Shown in pieces: positions 1-8,229 of a stretch of 64,000 nt of DNA. Origin of the DNA: Chelativorans salis (GTDB lineage Bacteria > Pseudomonadota > Alphaproteobacteria > Rhizobiales > Rhizobiaceae). The notes beneath the pieces were generated by a model that saw nothing but the letters and a program-made list of their open reading frames with translations, was not told where the DNA came from and searched no databases. The number at the start of each line of letters is the position of its first letter. Position 1 is the stretch's first letter. Both the position numbers and the translations under genes were made by a program. The stretch spans positions 558,001-622,000 of the forward strand of contig NZ_JAOCZP010000001.1 in NCBI RefSeq assembly GCF_025336525.1, written 5' to 3'.

Positions 1-1
1 G

Positions 2-556
2 GTGCATCACGTGCGTAACGGCAATCTCGACATCGCCCTTCTGACCGACGACGACGTATCGGAGGTGGTGCGGCGGGAGCCGCTGTTGTGGGTTGGCTCG
101 ACCAACCATTCCACCCATGAGCGCGAGATCCTGCCGATGGCCTTCGGCCGGCCGACCTGTTCCTGGCGCCGGGCCGCCTGCGAGGCGCTGTCCGAGATCA
201 ACCGCGAATACCGCGTGCTCTTCACCAGCTTCTCGGCGACGGTAATCACGGCGGCGGTGCTTTCGGGAGTGGCGGTCTCCGTGCTGCCGGAATGTGCGCT
301 TCGGCCCGGCATGCGGGTCCTCGGCGAGCACGAGGGTTTCCCTCCCCTGCCCGACTGCCGCATCGGCATCCTGCGCGGCCGCACCAGCCAGACCGAAGTC
401 GCGGAGGCGCTGGCCCGCCACATCACCGAAAGCCTGGACAACATCACCGTGCCGCTCGCCACGGAGGAGGCGGAGGGTTTCGACTTCGCCACGCTGTCCC
501 ACCGCATGCGGCGCGGCAAGCGGCTGCGGCCGAGCCAAGTGCTGCCAGGGTGGTGA
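2..556 (+). CDS. LysR-family transcriptional regulator, substrate-binding domain (5' truncated by window edge)
   Basis: The visible 184 residues match the effector-binding half of a LysR-type regulator: the segment FTSFSATVITAAVLSGVAVSVLP followed by a basic tail is typical of the second periplasmic-binding-like subdomain in this family (motif given in part: SATVITAAVLSGVAVSVLP). The helix-turn-helix that should precede it lies outside the window, so the GTG at position 2 is only the first codon seen and not a start. The C-terminal ~35 residues are longer and more basic than is usual. Target genes cannot be inferred; the next gene is an AraC regulator after a 100-base gap. Confidence 0.75.
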   Translation: MHHVRNGNLDIALLTDDDVSEVVRREPLLWVGSTNHSTHEREILPMAFGRPTCSWRRAACEALSEINREYRVLFTSFSATVITAAVLSGVAVSVLPECALRPGMRVLGEHEGFPPLPDCRIGILRGRTSQTEVAEALARHITESLDNITVPLATEEAEGFDFATLSHRMRRGKRLRPSQVLPGW

Positions 557-658
557 GACAGACCGCCTTGGCGGCCACCGTTTGAGCAAGATCGATCAAA
601 TGCGGCTCCGAAAACCCCTCCATGATCGCGCCCGTTGGTGAATGGGAGCACGCGAGAA

Positions 659-1501
659 ATGAGCACGGTCGCCAAAACGGTCTGGTTCATCGAGAGCCAA
701 TTCGGCCGGTGTCCGAGCCTCGACGACATCGCCGCGGCCTGCGGCACGAGCCGGTTCCATCTGAGCCGCAGCTTCAGGCTAGCCACCGGCCTGCCGGTGA
801 TGGCTTACGCCAGAGGACGCCGGCTGACCGAGGCTTACAAGGCCCTTTCCAGTGGCGCGCCGGGCATTCTCGCTGTCGCGCTTGAGGCCGGATACAGCTC
901 CCACGAAGCCTTCACCCGCGCCTTTCACGACCAGTTCGGGGCAACTCCCGAAGAGGTTCGCAGAGGGCGGACAGTGGATACGAAACTGCTTGTGGAGCCG
1001 ATCAGAATGGACAACGCGACGAACATCACCCTTAAAGAGCCGCGCCTCGAAAAGCGGGAGGCGATGACAATCGCCGGGCTGGGCAGCCGGTTCCGGCTCG
1101 ATGAGACTCAGAACATCCCGGCGTTGTGGCAGAAGTTCCAGGAGTTCGAGGGCAGCCTCGGCGAAATCCCGGGCCTCTGGTACGGCGTATGCGGGGAATG
1201 GAACGACAGCCGGGAAGACTTCCTGTACATGGCCGGGGTGGGCGTCACCCGCACCGACGGGCTGCCGCCGGAACTCACCGTCTACCGCTTTCCCGCCCAG
1301 ACCTACCTGGTCTTCAGCCACGACCGTCACATCTCGGAGCTGCATCAGACCATGGACGCCATCTTCGGGTGCTATCTGCCCGAGCACGGCTACGATGCCA
1401 TCCGGATGGGAACCTATTTCGAGCTCTACGACGAAAAGTTCAACCCCGTGACAGGGCTCGGTGGGCTTGAATTGTGGATGCCGGTGGCGAAAGACCGCTG
1501 A
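659..1501 (+). CDS. AraC-family regulator with C-terminal GyrI-like effector domain
   Basis: Residues 1-105 hold two helix-turn-helix units of the AraC type (CGTSRFHLSRSFRLATG and AGYSSHEAFTRAFHDQFG), followed by a GyrI-like small-molecule-binding domain at about 125-280. This HTH-first architecture is that of Rob/SoxS-like regulators fused to a GyrI domain, which bind amphiphilic drugs or metabolites. I chose the ATG at 659 because GGGAG lies about ten bases upstream; an in-frame TTG at 635 is possible but has no better ribosome site. The next gene is a stand-alone GyrI-like protein 17 bases downstream, so the pair probably forms an operon. Ligand unknown. Confidence 0.88.
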   Translation: MSTVAKTVWFIESQFGRCPSLDDIAAACGTSRFHLSRSFRLATGLPVMAYARGRRLTEAYKALSSGAPGILAVALEAGYSSHEAFTRAFHDQFGATPEEVRRGRTVDTKLLVEPIRMDNATNITLKEPRLEKREAMTIAGLGSRFRLDETQNIPALWQKFQEFEGSLGEIPGLWYGVCGEWNDSREDFLYMAGVGVTRTDGLPPELTVYRFPAQTYLVFSHDRHISELHQTMDAIFGCYLPEHGYDAIRMGTYFELYDEKFNPVTGLGGLELWMPVAKDR

Positions 1502-1518
1502 GGCTCGGGGAGGAAAGG

Positions 1519-2013
1519 ATGCTGAGCGAGCCCAAGATCATCGAGCGTAAGGCGCAGCCTTACGTGGCGATCCGCAAAATCGTCAAAATCCCCTTCGGAA
1601 CAGCCGCCTCCAAGACACTCGCCGACCTGAAAAGCTGGATGCGCAAGCGCGGCATCGAGGCCGTCGACGCACCGTTCTTCCACTACAACATCATCGACAT
1701 GCCCAGCGCATTGGAGATCGATTTTGGAGCGCCGACCGCCGCAGAGGAAGAAGGCGACGGGACGGTGGTGAGCGGCGTGCTGCCCGCCGGGCGCTATGCA
1801 TCACTCACCCACACGGGACCGTACAAAGACCTGATAGAAGCGAACGGTGCGCTGCTTCGATGGATCCACGCTGAGGGGCTGAAGCTAGACATGTGTAAAT
1901 CTCCGGCCGGCGACGTGTTTGGGTGCCGGCTGGAGATCTATCCGTCCGACCCGAAGGTCGAGAAGGACCGCAGCAAATGGGTCACGGAACTGGCCTTCAA
2001 GCTGGCGGACTAG
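1519..2013 (+). CDS. GyrI-like small-molecule-binding protein
   Basis: A 164-residue protein of the GyrI-like (SOUL/SBP-bacterial effector) family, starting IIERKAQPYVAIRKIVKIPFG and containing the GRYASLTHTGPYKDL segment characteristic of this fold (residues about 96-110). Such stand-alone proteins either sequester or hydrolyse cytotoxic small molecules, or block gyrase inhibitors. The start at 1519 is supported by a strong GGGGAGGAAAGG ribosome site. It follows the AraC-GyrI regulator by 17 bases and is likely co-transcribed, so the two may sense the same ligand. The exact role is inference. Confidence 0.85.
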   Translation: MLSEPKIIERKAQPYVAIRKIVKIPFGTAASKTLADLKSWMRKRGIEAVDAPFFHYNIIDMPSALEIDFGAPTAAEEEGDGTVVSGVLPAGRYASLTHTGPYKDLIEANGALLRWIHAEGLKLDMCKSPAGDVFGCRLEIYPSDPKVEKDRSKWVTELAFKLAD

Positions 2014-2169
2014 CGCATGACGGGTCGACCCGGCGCGAACATATAGGCGGCGTCCTCACCGCATCATTCCGAAGCCGAGGCCCGCAGCGCCAGCCCGTCC
2101 GGGCCTTGTTCCGTGACCTCGCTCGTTCCGGTATGGGTCCCGGACAGTCATCCTTCGCCGTAGCCGACT

Positions 2170-2194
2170 GGAACATAACCCGCAAAGAACGGTT
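2170..2194 (+). promoter_or_regulatory. Candidate EcfG (general stress) promoter upstream of DUF1772 gene
   Basis: GGAAC at 2170-2174 and GGTT at 2191-2194 are separated by 16 bases, which fits the alphaproteobacterial EcfG/RpoE2 consensus GGAAC-N16/17-nGTT. It ends 40 bases before the ATG at 2235. Similar elements occur at three other gene starts in this window. By chance about two such matches would be expected in both strands of 64 kb, so position before a gene is the main support. Confidence 0.45.
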
Positions 2195-2234
2195 GCACGG
2201 CCATGCCGGCTCCCCGCGCAGGAGGAGACCAATT

Positions 2235-2687
2235 ATGGCCATCAAAACTGTTCAGTTCCTGGCGATCATCCTCATAGCCTTGGCGCTCGTGCCGGGCGGC
2301 GCCCACCTGATCGAGCTTCCCAACAAGATCGGCATGGACCGGGAACAGTACCTTACAGTCCAGCAGATCTACAGGGGGTGGGCGCTGGCGGGATTTGTGC
2401 TGATCGGAGCCTTGGCCACGACGCTCGCGCTCGCGATCCTGAGTCGGTCGCAGGGGCCTCCATTCCTGTTCGCCACCGCCTCCTTCCTGCTGCTTCTGAC
2501 GACGCTCGCCACCTTCTTCATCTGGGTGTTTCCAGTCAACCAGGCCACCCACAACTGGACGACCGCACCGAAGAACTGGCAAGCGCTCAGAACGCAGTGG
2601 GAGACCATGCATGCCATCAACGCGGTCATCACATTTGCAGGGCTTGTCTCGGCGGTGATATCGACCATGACATGGTCGGACAGCTGA
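2235..2687 (+). CDS. DUF1772-like four-helix membrane protein
   Basis: 150 residues with four predicted membrane helices (about 5-22, 47-68, 77-100, 128-147). The central loop NQATHNWTTAPKNWQALR followed by QWETMHAINA is the recognisable signature of the DUF1772 / anthrone-oxygenase-like family, whose bacterial members have no settled function. The ATG at 2235 is preceded by AGGAGGAG at an ideal distance. A GGAAC-N16-GGTT element 40 bases upstream suggests expression in the general stress response. Flanking genes do not clarify its role. Confidence 0.8.
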   Translation: MAIKTVQFLAIILIALALVPGGAHLIELPNKIGMDREQYLTVQQIYRGWALAGFVLIGALATTLALAILSRSQGPPFLFATASFLLLLTTLATFFIWVFPVNQATHNWTTAPKNWQALRTQWETMHAINAVITFAGLVSAVISTMTWSDS

Positions 2688-2782
2688 GCCTCCATCGGCC
2701 GACTCTCGGCCTCCAACTCGATCTGTGATAGCAACCTTTTCCTCCAGCCATGGAGGCTTGCCTGCGGAGAGGATAACCTGTG

Positions 2783-3604
2783 ATGCACAGGCACCACGAT
2801 CGGTTTGGCCAGCCGGAGAGTGGACGTGCTCCTCTGGAGGCGCCGCTATCCTGGAAAGCCGAGTTGAGCGGCTACGATTGGACTTTGCAGACAATCGGCC
2901 GCTCGGAGGCCGCGGTGTTCCGGCTCACCGCCGAGGAGCGCCCGACATTATTCGTCAAGGTCGAGGCCGATGGCCCGTTTGCCGAGCTCACGGGTGAGGC
3001 AGCGCGCCTCCGATGGCTTGCAGAAAGGGGTGTCCTTTGCCCGACCATTCTTTCTCAAGCGCGGACAAATGACCGCACCTGGCTTCTGGTGACGGCAATC
3101 CCCGGCCGTGACCTGGCCTCGTCGCCGCATATGGATGCCGAAGAAATCGCCGAAATTGCCGCTGATGCGCTTAGAGAACTGCATCGCCTCGATGTTACGG
3201 ACTGCCCGTTCGACCACACTCTTGACCAGCGGATCGACCTTGCCCGTCTGCGGATGGAAGCAGGGCTGGTGGACGAAGAGGATTTCGATGCGGAACGTCT
3301 CGGCAGCACCGCGCGCCAGCTTTTCCATGAGCTTTTGGAGCGGCGGCCTTCCGGCGAGCGGCTGGCGGTGGCCCATGGTGATGCCTGCCTTCCGAATCTG
3401 TTGGCAGATGCCGGCCGGTTCGCCGGCTTTGTCGACTGCGGTCGCCTCGGCGTGGCGGACGTCCATCAAGACTTGGCGCTGGCAGGCTGGAGCATATCTC
3501 ACAATCTGGGTAGCCGGTGGCTCGAACCGTTCTTCAAGCGCTACGGACTCGAACCCGACATGGACCGCCTGACCTTCTATCGGCTGCTGGACGAGTTCTT
3601 TTAG
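2783..3604 (+). CDS. Aminoglycoside 3'-phosphotransferase, APH(3')-II-like
   Basis: 273 residues with the Brenner-type phosphotransfer motif HGDACLPN near residue 198 and the metal-binding DCGRLGVAD near 218, and ending in YRLLDEFF. These are hallmarks of the APH(3') subgroup that includes NptII, which phosphorylates the 3'-OH of kanamycin and neomycin using ATP. The ATG at 2783 has GGAGAGG upstream; an overlapping GTG at 2780 is less likely. No integron, transposon or other resistance gene is next to it, and it sits 79 bases before xseA, so it appears to be a resident chromosomal enzyme rather than part of a visible mobile cassette. Substrate range is unknown. Confidence 0.9.
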   Translation: MHRHHDRFGQPESGRAPLEAPLSWKAELSGYDWTLQTIGRSEAAVFRLTAEERPTLFVKVEADGPFAELTGEAARLRWLAERGVLCPTILSQARTNDRTWLLVTAIPGRDLASSPHMDAEEIAEIAADALRELHRLDVTDCPFDHTLDQRIDLARLRMEAGLVDEEDFDAERLGSTARQLFHELLERRPSGERLAVAHGDACLPNLLADAGRFAGFVDCGRLGVADVHQDLALAGWSISHNLGSRWLEPFFKRYGLEPDMDRLTFYRLLDEFF

Positions 3605-3683
3605 CTCAGCCGGTTGAGCGGATCTCGGCGCAATGGCCGGCCGCGGGGTTGACCGGGCCCGGCGCGAGGGGCTCAATCGCCGC

Positions 3684-5252
3684 ATGGACAGGGCAAGACA
3701 AGACGATTCGCTCAGCAACATCGCCGAGTTTTCCGTCAGCGAGATCTCGCAGGCGCTCAAGCGCACGGTCGAGGACGCCTTCGGCCATGTGCGCGTGCGC
3801 GGCGAGATATCGGGCTTTCGTGGCCAGCATGCCTCGGGCCACTGCTATTTTTCCTTGAAGGATGAGCGGGCGCGGATCGAGGCAGTCATCTGGCGGGGTA
3901 CATTCTCCAAGCTGAAGTTTCCTCCACAGGAGGGGCTGGAGGTGGTGGCGACCGGCCGCCTGACCACCTATCCCGGCTCGTCGAAATACCAGATCGTCAT
4001 CGACAGCATTGAGCCGGCCGGCGCCGGGGCGCTGATGGCCCTGCTCGAGGAGCGCAAGCGCAAGCTGGCGGCCGAGGGGCTTTTCGCGGAGGAGCGGAAA
4101 AAGCCCCTGCCCTTCCTGCCACGCGTCATCGGCGTCGTCACATCACCCACCGGTGCTGTCATTCGCGACATCATCCACCGCATCACCGACCGTTTTCCCG
4201 TTCACGTGGTCGTCTGGCCGGTCCGGGTGCAAGGCGAGACGACGGGCGGCGAAGTGTCGGCCGCCGTTGCCGGTTTCAATGCGCTTGGTCCAGCCGACGG
4301 CATCCCCCGGCCGGACGTCATTATCGTCGCCCGTGGCGGCGGCAGCCTGGAGGATCTGTGGGGCTTCAACGACGAGGCGGTAGTTCGGGCGGTCGCCGCC
4401 TCTGAAATACCAATCATCTCCGCCGTCGGCCACGAGACCGACTGGACGCTGATCGACCTCGCCGCCGACCGGCGCGCGCCGACACCCACCGGGGCGGCGG
4501 AGATGGCGGTGCCGGTAAAGGCGGAGCTCGAGGCTGGCCTCTCCCGCCTCTCGGCGCGCCTCAAAGGGGCGGTTTCGCGGGATCTGGAGCGGCGGCGGCA
4601 AGGCCTGCGTGCGCTCTCGCGGGCGCTGCCGTCGCCGGACCAGCTCTTCGCCCTGCCGCGCCGGCGCTTCGACGAGGCGGCGGGACGGCTGGTGCGTGCC
4701 TTGGGCGGCGCCACCCAGCGCAAACGACTGCGCTTCGACGGGTTGCGGCTGTCGATCACGGCACTCGACCGACGCCTCGTCGAGGCACGGCGGCGGGCCA
4801 CCCAGTGCGGCGAGCGCCTGCCCATCGTCTATCTCGGCCTGGTGCGAAACCGCCGCGCCCGCTTTGATCGTGATGCCGCACGCGTCAGCCCGCGCGCCAG
4901 CCTGGAGCGCATCGGCCGCCTGAAAGAGAGGCTGGCGGCCACCACCGGCCGCCGGGACCGCGCCGCCCTTCTGCGGCTCGAGCGCGCGAAAGCTGCCTAC
5001 GACCAGGCGGCACGGCTCGCCGAATCGCTATCCTACAAGAAGGTTCTGGAGCGCGGCTTTGCATTGGTGCGCGATGCAGAGGACAAGCCGCTTAAGCGGG
5101 CCAGCGATCTGCGGGTAGGCCAGGAACTGCACCTGCAATTCTCCGACGGCAGCGCCGGCGCCGTCGCCACCGGCAAACCAGCGGGCGCCCCGCGTCCAAG
5201 CAAGTCTTCCCCGCCGGCGAAAGAGCCTGGAAAGCAGGGCTCTCTGTTCTAG
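3684..5252 (+). CDS. xseA: Exodeoxyribonuclease VII large subunit
   Basis: 522 residues. The N-terminal OB-fold (about 10-105) carries [21 protein letters not shown]; the catalytic domain has [16 protein letters not shown] (~150), [17 protein letters not shown] (~215) and [20 protein letters not shown] (~249), followed by a long basic coiled-coil and a C-terminal [13 protein letters not shown] repeat element. Together with XseB it degrades single-stranded DNA in mismatch repair and recombination. The ATG at 3684 gives the standard N-terminus ([16 protein letters not shown]) with GCGAGGGG upstream; an in-frame start at 3633 would add 17 non-family residues. xseB is not adjacent. Confidence 0.97.
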   Translation: MDRARQDDSLSNIAEFSVSEISQALKRTVEDAFGHVRVRGEISGFRGQHASGHCYFSLKDERARIEAVIWRGTFSKLKFPPQEGLEVVATGRLTTYPGSSKYQIVIDSIEPAGAGALMALLEERKRKLAAEGLFAEERKKPLPFLPRVIGVVTSPTGAVIRDIIHRITDRFPVHVVVWPVRVQGETTGGEVSAAVAGFNALGPADGIPRPDVIIVARGGGSLEDLWGFNDEAVVRAVAASEIPIISAVGHETDWTLIDLAADRRAPTPTGAAEMAVPVKAELEAGLSRLSARLKGAVSRDLERRRQGLRALSRALPSPDQLFALPRRRFDEAAGRLVRALGGATQRKRLRFDGLRLSITALDRRLVEARRRATQCGERLPIVYLGLVRNRRARFDRDAARVSPRASLERIGRLKERLAATTGRRDRAALLRLERAKAAYDQAARLAESLSYKKVLERGFALVRDAEDKPLKRASDLRVGQELHLQFSDGSAGAVATGKPAGAPRPSKSSPPAKEPGKQGSLF

Positions 5253-5878
5253 GCAGACCAGGTGCGCGTTGGAGACGGTGCCTAACCGGAGAGACCACAT
5301 CGGAGAATGCCGCGCCAGCAGTGCGGCTGCCGACCGCGCCAGCGCCACTCCCCCACTCCGTCTCGGGCTCCACATCGTGGGGTAGAGGAACCGTGGCTGC
5401 AATGACGGGCGCCTTTCCTCTCCCCCATCAAGATGCAGGCTATCCAAGCGGGGGATAAATTTCGACCAAATTTCCCACTAACCTATTGATCCCCCACAAC
5501 CTGCAAACTTTTCTCGCAGGAATTTTCGCCCCCCTGCCCAAGCCGCCCCTATCATAGCCCCATCGCCCTTACGGGAACCGGGTCCGGACCGGGGATCAGG
5601 GAGGGCGGCGGAGACCTCCCCCTTCGGGCTGCCGGTGCCCGGAGGCCTGAGGGCCCGCGACAGGCCGGCGGTGCCGGAGGCGCTACAGACAGCGTCGCCG
5701 GCATTGCGGAGAAGCCGCCAGGCTTCCCGTCCGGCCCGGTAAAGCCCCCAATCGGGTGCAGCCGGGAAGGGCGGGGGGCCGGGTGACCGGCCGACCGCCG
5801 GGACAGACTCCGGCGGGGCGCGTTGGACGCGCCTTAAAAAGAAATAGAGTGGCTCGGACAACGCGCCCCGCTTCCCAC

Positions 5879-5889
5879 GTTCTTTGACA
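5879..5889 (+). promoter_or_regulatory. boxA-like sequence (rRNA-leader type), possibly relic
   Basis: GTTCTTTGACA matches the boxA antitermination element usually found just upstream of 16S rRNA genes in Hyphomicrobiales. It lies downstream of GC-rich inverted repeats, as in an rRNA leader, but no 16S gene follows. Function here is inference. Confidence 0.3.
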
Positions 5890-6062
5890 TAGCCCGGCTT
5901 CGGCAGAAGCGCGGCAACGGATAAGTATGGCTTGGCCTTCGTACCTGCCGAAACCATTTCCCAATGTGGATTCTGGAGAAGCGGTACCGATGGTTCTGCA
6001 TCGGCGCGACACCTTTTGGCCGCTTCGATTTGCCGACAAGGCGGGTGCAATTCCCGCGACCG

Positions 6063-6074
6063 CGATTATAATCG
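6063..6074. promoter_or_regulatory. AT-rich 12-base palindrome upstream of sulfotransferase gene
   Basis: cgattataatcg is a perfect palindrome, extended imperfectly outward by gaccg on the left and gtc on the right. It lies 160 bases before the sulfotransferase start in otherwise GC-rich DNA and could be an operator. Confidence 0.25.
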
Positions 6075-6234
6075 GTCATTCCGGGCCCAACGTGGCCAGC
6101 GCTCGATAGCCGGTCCCGTCAGGCGCCCGGACGAGCCAGTGCAGGCCGGGAAGGGTCGCTGCCGCTGTGCGCGCGGTGTGGGAGGGGCTGCCGAGTCGTG
6201 ACGAGTACCATGCTGAACGCAGGAAGGCGCGCCC

Positions 6235-7077
6235 ATGTCGGAACTTCTCCAACCCTCCATCAGCCATCACACGCGCAGATACGCCAAGGCCGTATTGAAC
6301 CCGCTGCTTGGTTTGTTTCGCCCCGGGAACGTCGCCATGTTTCATGTCGGGCGCGTCGGTAGCACCGTGCTTGTTGGTATGCTGCAGCAGCACCGACGCA
6401 TCTACTGGGCTGGCGAGGTGTTCCAGAGGGAGCATGACCGCTACATGAAAGCCGTCGGGTCCGGCAGCTATTCTCTTCCCCAGGATCCGTTGAAGGTCCT
6501 GCGGATCGAAATGCGCGAGGCGCGCAATCGGATGTTTGGTTTCGAGACGAAGTTTCTCGACGAGCATCATCTGAAGGTGATCGGCCTCGATCTGGAGCGC
6601 TACGTGGACACGCTGTCCGAGCTCGGATTCGAGCGCTGTGTCGTCCTCAAAAGGAAGAACATCCTGCGCCGGCTGATTTCCGGCGTCGTCCTGCGCGATA
6701 CCGGCCAGTTTCACATTCGCGCGGACCAGAAGCAGCAGAAGAGGCGCTTCCGTCTCGACCTGCACAGGATTCCGCTCGGCGCCAGGCATCTCGACCTGGT
6801 CGATGCAATCCGCATGATCGAAGAAGGGCACGAGCGTCTCGACCGACTCCTCGCAGGCAAGCAGGTCTGCGAAATCAATTACGAGGAACACATAAGCGAC
6901 GACCCGTTCGTCGCCTACCGCAAGGTGATGGCGTTTATGGGGCTGGAGCCCGGCAAGCCGGATATCCTTCTGCGCAAGACCAACCCCGATCCGCTTGAAG
7001 ACATGATCGAGAACTACGATGAACTACAGGCGATGATCGGGACGACGCCTTATCGGTGGATGCTCGAGAGCGCATGA
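6235..7077 (+). CDS. Sulfotransferase-family protein, probably acting on surface polysaccharide
   Basis: 280 residues. HVGRVGSTVL at about 38-47 fits the 5'-phosphosulfate-binding loop and CVVLKRKNILRRLISG at about 136-151 fits the 3'-phosphate-binding strand-helix of PAPS-dependent sulfotransferases. A late NYEEHISDDP motif and an acidic C-terminus are also seen in bacterial carbohydrate sulfotransferases. It converges on the polysaccharide gene block that follows on the opposite strand, so the acceptor is plausibly an exopolysaccharide or capsule sugar. It lacks a signal peptide and should be cytoplasmic. AGGAAGG precedes the ATG. Acceptor specificity cannot be read from sequence. Confidence 0.75.
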   Translation: MSELLQPSISHHTRRYAKAVLNPLLGLFRPGNVAMFHVGRVGSTVLVGMLQQHRRIYWAGEVFQREHDRYMKAVGSGSYSLPQDPLKVLRIEMREARNRMFGFETKFLDEHHLKVIGLDLERYVDTLSELGFERCVVLKRKNILRRLISGVVLRDTGQFHIRADQKQQKRRFRLDLHRIPLGARHLDLVDAIRMIEEGHERLDRLLAGKQVCEINYEEHISDDPFVAYRKVMAFMGLEPGKPDILLRKTNPDPLEDMIENYDELQAMIGTTPYRWMLESA

Positions 7078-7079
7078 AG

Positions 7080-7106
7080 GGATCGCTGTTTCCGATGAAG
7101 CGATCC
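7080..7106. terminator. Inverted repeat between convergent genes
   Basis: ggatcgct (7080-7087) and agcgatcc (7099-7106) form a perfect 8-bp stem with an 11-base loop in the 43-base gap between the converging sulfotransferase and glycosyltransferase genes. There is no run of T on either strand, so intrinsic termination is uncertain; position is the main argument. Confidence 0.35.
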
Positions 7107-7120
7107 GTCGTGGGCCGGCC

Positions 7121-8212
7121 TCACGCGGCCTTTCCTGCGCGCCTGTCGGCAGCTGTCGTCAATATCTCCTCCATCCGATCGATCTGCCGCGCACGATCGA
7201 GCTGAGGACGTTTGGCGTAATTCAATGCGGCCTGGGAGAGAGATTCATAGAGGGTCGAGTCGTCCCAGAGAGAACGCAGGGCCGCGGTCCATTCCGATAG
7301 CTCCGCTCGCGGTGGCAGAAGGATACCGCCTGGTCCTACGGCCTCACCCAGCCCGCCGATCTGCGTGGCGAGAACAGGGATGCCGCTGTAATGCGCTTCA
7401 GAGGCAATACGCCCCCAGGTCTCCTCCCATCGGCTGGGAACCAGAACGACGCGGGCTCGGCCGTAGTGCTCGCGCATATCGTCCGTCCGCGAATGCAGCG
7501 TGACGTTTCCAAGTCCAGCAATGCTTTGCATGAGTGCCGATCGCTGGTCCTCCGACAGCGTCCAGCTCTCGACGAAATCGAAGGGGATATCGGGACATGC
7601 CCGTGCAAGCGTGATGGCGAGATCGACCCCCTTCAGCGGATGGGGGTTCACGAACAGGACCCGTTCGCGGCGCGAAGGGACCTGGTAGCGCTCGGGCTGG
7701 AAAAGCGGATTTATCACCGTCGAACGAATCCCGAAGGCGTCTTGATAGCGGTCGGCGGTGAACTGCGAGTTGGCAAGAAAGACGGCGTCGCCGAAATCCT
7801 CGATCGGCTCCCCGTGATCCTCGAACTCGACATTGTGAAGATAGATGACCGTCGGCAGGCCCATGTCCCGGAAGGCCCGCGCAACGCGCAGGATCTTGCC
7901 GGACTGCGCCACGACAACATCGGGCGCCTCCGAACGCGCTACGTCCCCCGCCCCCTCCCAGGCAAACCAGGAACGGTGAACCGGATAGCCCTGGCTGTGG
8001 TCGCAGACGGCTTTGCGCCGCGACAGCTTCATCATCACTCGACCGCGCGCACCGATCCAGCCGTCGCGCGTCAACCCGGCCAGGACGCCGATTTCGTGGC
8101 CGCGCGCAAGAAGTTCCCGCGCCATTTCGTGGGTATTCGACTGACTACCGCCGGCGATCTGCGGGAGATAGGGATGTGCACTCGCGAAAACTATCTTCAA
8201 AGCGGTCCTCAT
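7121..8212 (-). CDS. Family 4 glycosyltransferase
   Basis: 363 residues with the GT-B layout of GT4 enzymes: an N-terminal sugar-acceptor lobe starting KIVFASAHPYLPQIAGGSQ (loop that contacts the acceptor) and a C-terminal donor lobe with VLVPSRWEETWGRIASEAHY at about 250-270, where the E-x7-E motif of retaining GT4 enzymes is seen as ETWGRIASE. It is last in the minus-strand polysaccharide operon, 17 bases after the GT2 gene. It likely adds a nucleotide-sugar residue to the lipid-linked repeat unit at the inner membrane. Donor sugar unknown. Confidence 0.88.
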   Translation of the reverse strand: MRTALKIVFASAHPYLPQIAGGSQSNTHEMARELLARGHEIGVLAGLTRDGWIGARGRVMMKLSRRKAVCDHSQGYPVHRSWFAWEGAGDVARSEAPDVVVAQSGKILRVARAFRDMGLPTVIYLHNVEFEDHGEPIEDFGDAVFLANSQFTADRYQDAFGIRSTVINPLFQPERYQVPSRRERVLFVNPHPLKGVDLAITLARACPDIPFDFVESWTLSEDQRSALMQSIAGLGNVTLHSRTDDMREHYGRARVVLVPSRWEETWGRIASEAHYSGIPVLATQIGGLGEAVGPGGILLPPRAELSEWTAALRSLWDDSTLYESLSQAALNYAKRPQLDRARQIDRMEEILTTAADRRAGKAA

Positions 8213-8229
8213 CCTGTTCGCCCACCGGG

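Larger units (their letters stand above)
5253..6234. other. 982-base gene-poor region with inverted repeats and an rrn-leader-like element
   Basis: I see no convincing protein gene here; the open frames are short or have unlikely composition. Visible structure: an AT-rich patch with aaattt-cgacc-aaattt around 5457-5473; GC-rich self-complementary stretches at 5785-5840, including ggcgcgt-tgg-acgcgcc; GTTCTTTGACA at 5879-5889, resembling the boxA antitermination element of rRNA leaders; a hairpin gcggg-tgcaatt-cccgc at 6041-6057, shaped like a tRNA T-arm; and an AT-rich palindrome cgattataatcg at 6063-6074. No rRNA gene follows. It could be a decayed rRNA leader, an uncharacterised structured RNA, or the promoter region of the sulfotransferase gene. 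Confidence 0.4.

Noticed and set aside
5478-6050. 190-codon minus-strand frame in the region after xseA
   Set aside because: Composition is unlike a protein (Pro/Arg/Gly-rich, low-complexity), no start context, and it covers inverted repeats.
5253-6234. RNase P, SRP or tmRNA gene in the structured region
   Set aside because: I looked for the conserved cores of these RNAs on both strands and did not find them.
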